Below, piece after piece: positions 61,299 to 64,000 of a DNA stretch of 64,000 nucleotides. Origin of the DNA: Planctomycetales bacterium. GTDB taxonomy: Bacteria; Planctomycetota; Planctomycetia; Planctomycetales; Planctomycetaceae. The notes under the pieces are model-generated. The model saw only the letters and a program-made list of their open reading frames with translations, made no database searches and was not told where the DNA came from. The stretch is taken from contig JAPLOA010000069.1 of assembly GCA_026400835.1 (NCBI GenBank), positions 91,707-155,706 of the forward strand. The letters run 5' to 3'. The stretch's first letter is position 1. Each line of letters opens with the position of its first letter. Made by a program: the position numbers and the translations under genes.

Positions 61299-62812
61299 TA
61301 CTTCTTCCCCTTCGCATCAGCAGACTGAGTCGGGGGCGAGTACTGCGCGGGTGTTCGTTTTCGAATCGTCAGAGTTGCCTGAAACGTGGAGACGACTTTG
61401 TTTCCTTCCTGCTGTTCTCGTACTCCTGGAACGCGTATGTCGTGATACTTGTCGCGAAGATTATTCTCCATTTGAGCAATAATCTCGGGAGACGCACCCA
61501 CGCCTCGAAATGTTGCGACGGCGGTTCCAGGGCCAGCCGACGAAATGGTCAACTGCTGGACGGTCAGATTGGGCAACGACGGAATCCGCTCGGTCAGATC
61601 TCGCAGTTCATCCGGCCAACTGATGCGATTCTTTTCCCACGCTGACACGCTGGCCACAAGACTTCGCCGCGATTGCGTGTCTTTGACAATCTCATTCAAT
61701 TCATTGAGACGAGTGACCAGCCGAGCATTCTCTTCGTCGATCTCATTAAACTGCGACCAGACGTAATAGAAGCCTCCACCGATCAGTAATGAGGCCGCTG
61801 CGACAGCCGCCACGATTTTCTTCACCGGACTTGTTTGAACCGGAGTACGTCGAGGATTCGCGAAGTCAATCGCCGGTGCGACGGCGGACGCATCTTCAAA
61901 AGCCGCTGCCAGCAATGGCGCGAAGTTGCCCGAATTGACAAGGCCGGCTGATGGTTCCAACGAACTCGGATCGAGCAGCAGCGAGTTGGGACGCACGACG
62001 GCGGCAGCGACCTGAAAGTGATCCGACAGCACATCATCCAGCCCCGCTGTCTGCGCTTCATTGCCCACGATGACCACGTGAGCAATCTTCGCAGGCTGAG
62101 CCATCTGGCCACCGGCAGAGATCAAAGTCCGCTGAGTTTCCGAACGCAGATAACGGTTGATTTCCAGTTGAGGAACATCGGCGGCCAGTCGAATTGTTCG
62201 CGACAGCAACGGAAGTCCGTCGGAACACAACAGCACTTCGGCCACGTCATCGCCGCGGCTGATGATCAGAGTGGCTGCATCAGAGTTACCACTGTTCTTC
62301 TGTTCGATGCGAAGCAGTTCCGGCACGAACGTCCGCAGTGGATGAGTACTGACGAGAACTCGATGCGACTTGCAGCCGGACTGGGCCATCAATTGCCGAA
62401 CAAGCACCAGATCTTCCGCCACCAAAGCCATCGCGCTGACGTTGCGAGTGCCATCAGGACGAGTTGGGTAGGCGATAAAATCGATCGGTGTCTGATCGGT
62501 GGCTCCGGGGATGTCACGGACAGCCATGTTCTGCACGAGCACTGGCAGTTCCGATTCGGCCGCCGGTGGAACTGAGAACGTCGCCGAGTCGACCGAACCG
62601 CGATTCATCAGAATCAACAGCTTCGATTTTTCAGCCTTGAGTCGTCCCACGAGTTGCTGCACGCCATTGACAATGGCCGCGCTGATTTCTCCGTCGGCTG
62701 CCAGTTCTTCCTGCCCCGCGTCAACCACGCGCAGTCGCCCCTGACGGTCTGCGTCCGTATGAAGGTATCGCAGCGTGCGAGCATTCCAGTTGATGACAAG
62801 AAGACGTGGCAT
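61298..62812 (-). CDS. Type II secretion / pilus assembly protein, GspL/PilM-PilN-like
   Basis: A 504-residue protein. ATG 62812 (MPRLLVINWNARTLRYLHTD) is preferred because family members start with this actin-like strand. The N-terminal 320 residues are an actin-fold domain (PilM-like), with VQNMAVRDIPGATDQTPIDFIAYP and a C-terminal VVIVGNEAQTAGLDDVLSDHF part. A single TM helix (KKIVAAVAAASLLIGGGFYYVWS) leads to a PilN/GspL periplasmic domain with coiled coil (NARLVTRLNELNEIVKDTQSR) and LTVQQLTISSAGPGTAVATF. PilM and PilN functions are thus fused, as in GspL. The gene is coupled to the gspM-like gene and separated from gspK by a palindromic repeat. Confidence 0.82.
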   Translation of the reverse strand: MPRLLVINWNARTLRYLHTDADRQGRLRVVDAGQEELAADGEISAAIVNGVQQLVGRLKAEKSKLLILMNRGSVDSATFSVPPAAESELPVLVQNMAVRDIPGATDQTPIDFIAYPTRPDGTRNVSAMALVAEDLVLVRQLMAQSGCKSHRVLVSTHPLRTFVPELLRIEQKNSGNSDAATLIISRGDDVAEVLLCSDGLPLLSRTIRLAADVPQLEINRYLRSETQRTLISAGGQMAQPAKIAHVVIVGNEAQTAGLDDVLSDHFQVAAAVVRPNSLLLDPSSLEPSAGLVNSGNFAPLLAAAFEDASAVAPAIDFANPRRTPVQTSPVKKIVAAVAAASLLIGGGFYYVWSQFNEIDEENARLVTRLNELNEIVKDTQSRRSLVASVSAWEKNRISWPDELRDLTERIPSLPNLTVQQLTISSAGPGTAVATFRGVGASPEIIAQMENNLRDKYHDIRVPGVREQQEGNKVVSTFQATLTIRKRTPAQYSPPTQSADAKGKK

Positions 62813-62856
62813 AGTGGTTGGCGATTTGGTCGTTGATGTCGCAAATAGGTTTCTTA

Positions 62857-62920
62857 GTTTAACGTCAAGTCGCAGGCGACTGCGAGAATTCACACCGACG
62901 CCTGCGGCTTGCCGTTAAAC
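62857..62920. repeat. REP-like palindrome between the gspL- and gspK-like genes
   Basis: The 22-nt arms at 62857-62878 and 62899-62920 are inverted with two mismatches around a 20-nt centre. The arm starts GTTTAACG and contains CGCAGGCG. It is related to the 26-bp palindrome at 12377. It sits in the 126-bp spacer of an otherwise compact operon and could attenuate or protect the transcript. Confidence 0.85.
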
Positions 62921-62938
62921 GACCAGGGATGAACGCCG

Positions 62939-64000
62939 CTACTGAACGCGCGGCAGCAATAACTCCTGTGAATACGGTAACGGAGAATCCGTCTGTTCGG
63001 CCCAGTATACTCTGCGCGGAGGAGCGGATGCAGCATCGAGAATCAGATTTCGACGAAGCATCGGCCCGCCGATCGCTCGGTGAACAATTACGTCACACTG
63101 GAACACATCTCCGCCGAGGGTGAGTTCAGTGAACACGCGACGAAACGTAGGCGGATCCAGCACGTTGCGAGAAAGCAACCAGGCGACAGTTCCTGCCTCC
63201 GCCGGATCTAGTGTGGCTCGCTGCGTGACGATCTGGGTGACAAGTTCCGGAGTCAGCCCCGGGATTGTTTTCAACACGATCTCGGTCGCTGTTTGGAGAT
63301 CGATTCGACCATAGACAACCGATTCAGGCGTTACCGTTGTTGAATCAAATACGCTGGCCATGAGTGTGGCGAATTCCGGACTGCTGCTCTGCAATGGACT
63401 TTGCACCACAATCGGTCCGGTCGCCGACGAGATCTGCACTGTGGAGTTGATCAGATCGGCTAATGAAGCAATCGGAAACGCTGCCACCATCGAAGAAGTG
63501 TACGGTGCCGCAGACGGTTCAGCTCCAGAGACTGTTTCCGCCGAAAGCGTCAGACCGTAGACTCGAGCCAGCAAAATGTATCGAGTCATATTCTCCGGCA
63601 GCACCGCGCTGAGTTGCTGTTCCAGTTCCGTGAGGCTCGTCGAGTTCAATGAGATCCTCGATTGTCCCTGGCGATTCTGGTTCCGTTCGGCCGAGTGAAC
63701 CGTCAGGTACTGTATCCAGCCCGCTCCGATCGTGGATGCAGTATTGGAAGCAAGATCGCCGTTCGCATCGATGGATGGCGTCATAGCCTGTGAAGATTGG
63801 TTTGCGGCATCGCTGCCGGGGCTGATTCCTATGAGTAGCGACCGAGTGACTCCTTTAACAAACAGAAGTTCGCTCAATTGTTTCGGGACAGCATTCGTCG
63901 CTTGATAAGGACGATCGAGCGTTTGATAGTACTCCGTTTCAGCGCCAAACTCACGGGTCTGATCGTCTGCGTCCAGCCAGTCCAGAATCGCATCGGCCAT
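62939..64000 (-). CDS. gspK: General secretion pathway protein GspK-like (N-terminus outside window)
   Basis: At least 353 residues are visible; the frame continues past position 64000, so the pilin-like N-terminus is not seen. MADAILDWLDADDQTREFGAETEYYQTLDRPYQATNAVPKQLSELLFVKGVT matches the GspK core, in which minor pseudopilins GspI-J-K form the tip of the pseudopilus. The usual SAM-like inserted domain follows (TELEQQLSAVLPENMTRYI, IVLKTIPGLTPELVTQIVTQR). The C-terminal VFQCDVIVHRAIGGPMLRRNLILDAA part fits the family. Downstream on the same strand are the gspL-like and gspM-like genes, so a type II secretion or type IV pilus-like assembly is encoded here. Confidence 0.85.
   Translation of the reverse strand: MADAILDWLDADDQTREFGAETEYYQTLDRPYQATNAVPKQLSELLFVKGVTRSLLIGISPGSDAANQSSQAMTPSIDANGDLASNTASTIGAGWIQYLTVHSAERNQNRQGQSRISLNSTSLTELEQQLSAVLPENMTRYILLARVYGLTLSAETVSGAEPSAAPYTSSMVAAFPIASLADLINSTVQISSATGPIVVQSPLQSSSPEFATLMASVFDSTTVTPESVVYGRIDLQTATEIVLKTIPGLTPELVTQIVTQRATLDPAEAGTVAWLLSRNVLDPPTFRRVFTELTLGGDVFQCDVIVHRAIGGPMLRRNLILDAASAPPRRVYWAEQTDSPLPYSQELLLPRVQ

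Noticed and set aside
1..64000. CRISPR arrays, phage genes, rRNA or intact insertion sequences
   Set aside because: No regularly spaced direct repeats, phage structural genes, rRNA segments or transposase genes were recognised.

Overview
The window looks like chromosome of a planctomycete (class Planctomycetia, probably Planctomycetales). The evidence is the gene content: two large PSCyt/DUF1549/DUF1553 cytochrome-like proteins, two DUF1501 proteins, a DUF1559 pseudopilin-like protein, a YTV-like cell-surface protein, two sulfatases, PQQ-type beta-propeller and PEP-CTERM proteins, three ECF sigma factors, and intergenic DNA rich in short palindromic repeats. Base composition looks mid-50s % GC by eye. 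No rRNA, tRNA, CRISPR array, prophage or intact insertion sequence was recognised.

Layout. 1-6143: the end of a dockerin-type protein, a PEP-CTERM protein, an MFS sugar-acid type transporter, a RidA-like protein, a STAS protein paired with a LOG-family protein, and a small exported protein. 6317-11237: a complete five-gene branched-chain amino-acid ABC operon (livK-H-M-G-F, minus strand). 11716-24718: a hypothetical gene, a PSCyt/DUF1553 protein and a DUF1501 protein separated by an unusual membrane-anchored ECF sigma factor, an L-arabinonate-dehydratase-like enzyme, RecQ, a second ECF sigma factor and a CPBP protease. 24719-30775: a repeat cluster, a YTV-like surface protein, tadA, a sulfatase, and a decayed stretch with an ABC-ATPase pseudogene. 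30776-38911: a second DUF1501 protein, a hydroxyproline epimerase/D-amino-acid oxidase pair, a C39-like membrane peptidase, a PQQ-propeller protein and a second MFS transporter. 38931-46283: a third ECF sigma factor, an exported aldose 1-epimerase, a second sulfatase, an anti-sigma-type ATPase, a His-rich exported protein and a DUF1559 protein. 46795-51644: a 64-residue protein, glgX, and a three-gene membrane/coiled-coil unit ending in a clear terminator. 51754-64000 (all minus): SMP-30 lactonase, creatininase family, class V aminotransferase, uxuA-like dehydratase, birA, a second PSCyt/DUF1553 protein, an LRR lipoprotein, and a type II secretion-like gspM-gspL-gspK group running off the end.

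Together these suggest a heterotroph living on algal or plant-derived carbohydrate: desulfation by sulfatases, sugar and sugar-acid conversion (GalM, lactonase, arabinonate- and mannonate-type dehydratases, two sugar-acid type MFS carriers), amino-acid uptake (liv) and hydroxyproline use. Regulation appears to lean on ECF sigma factors and partner-switching parts (STAS protein, HATPase anti-sigma protein).

The most unusual features are the ECF sigma factor with a membrane tail and glycine-periodic repeats, the coiled-coil/micro-protein unit at 49812-51644, the membrane C39-like peptidase, and at least seven distinct palindromic or dispersed repeat types, two of which recur at distant sites. 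All gene calls are by reading the sequence; no database search was run.
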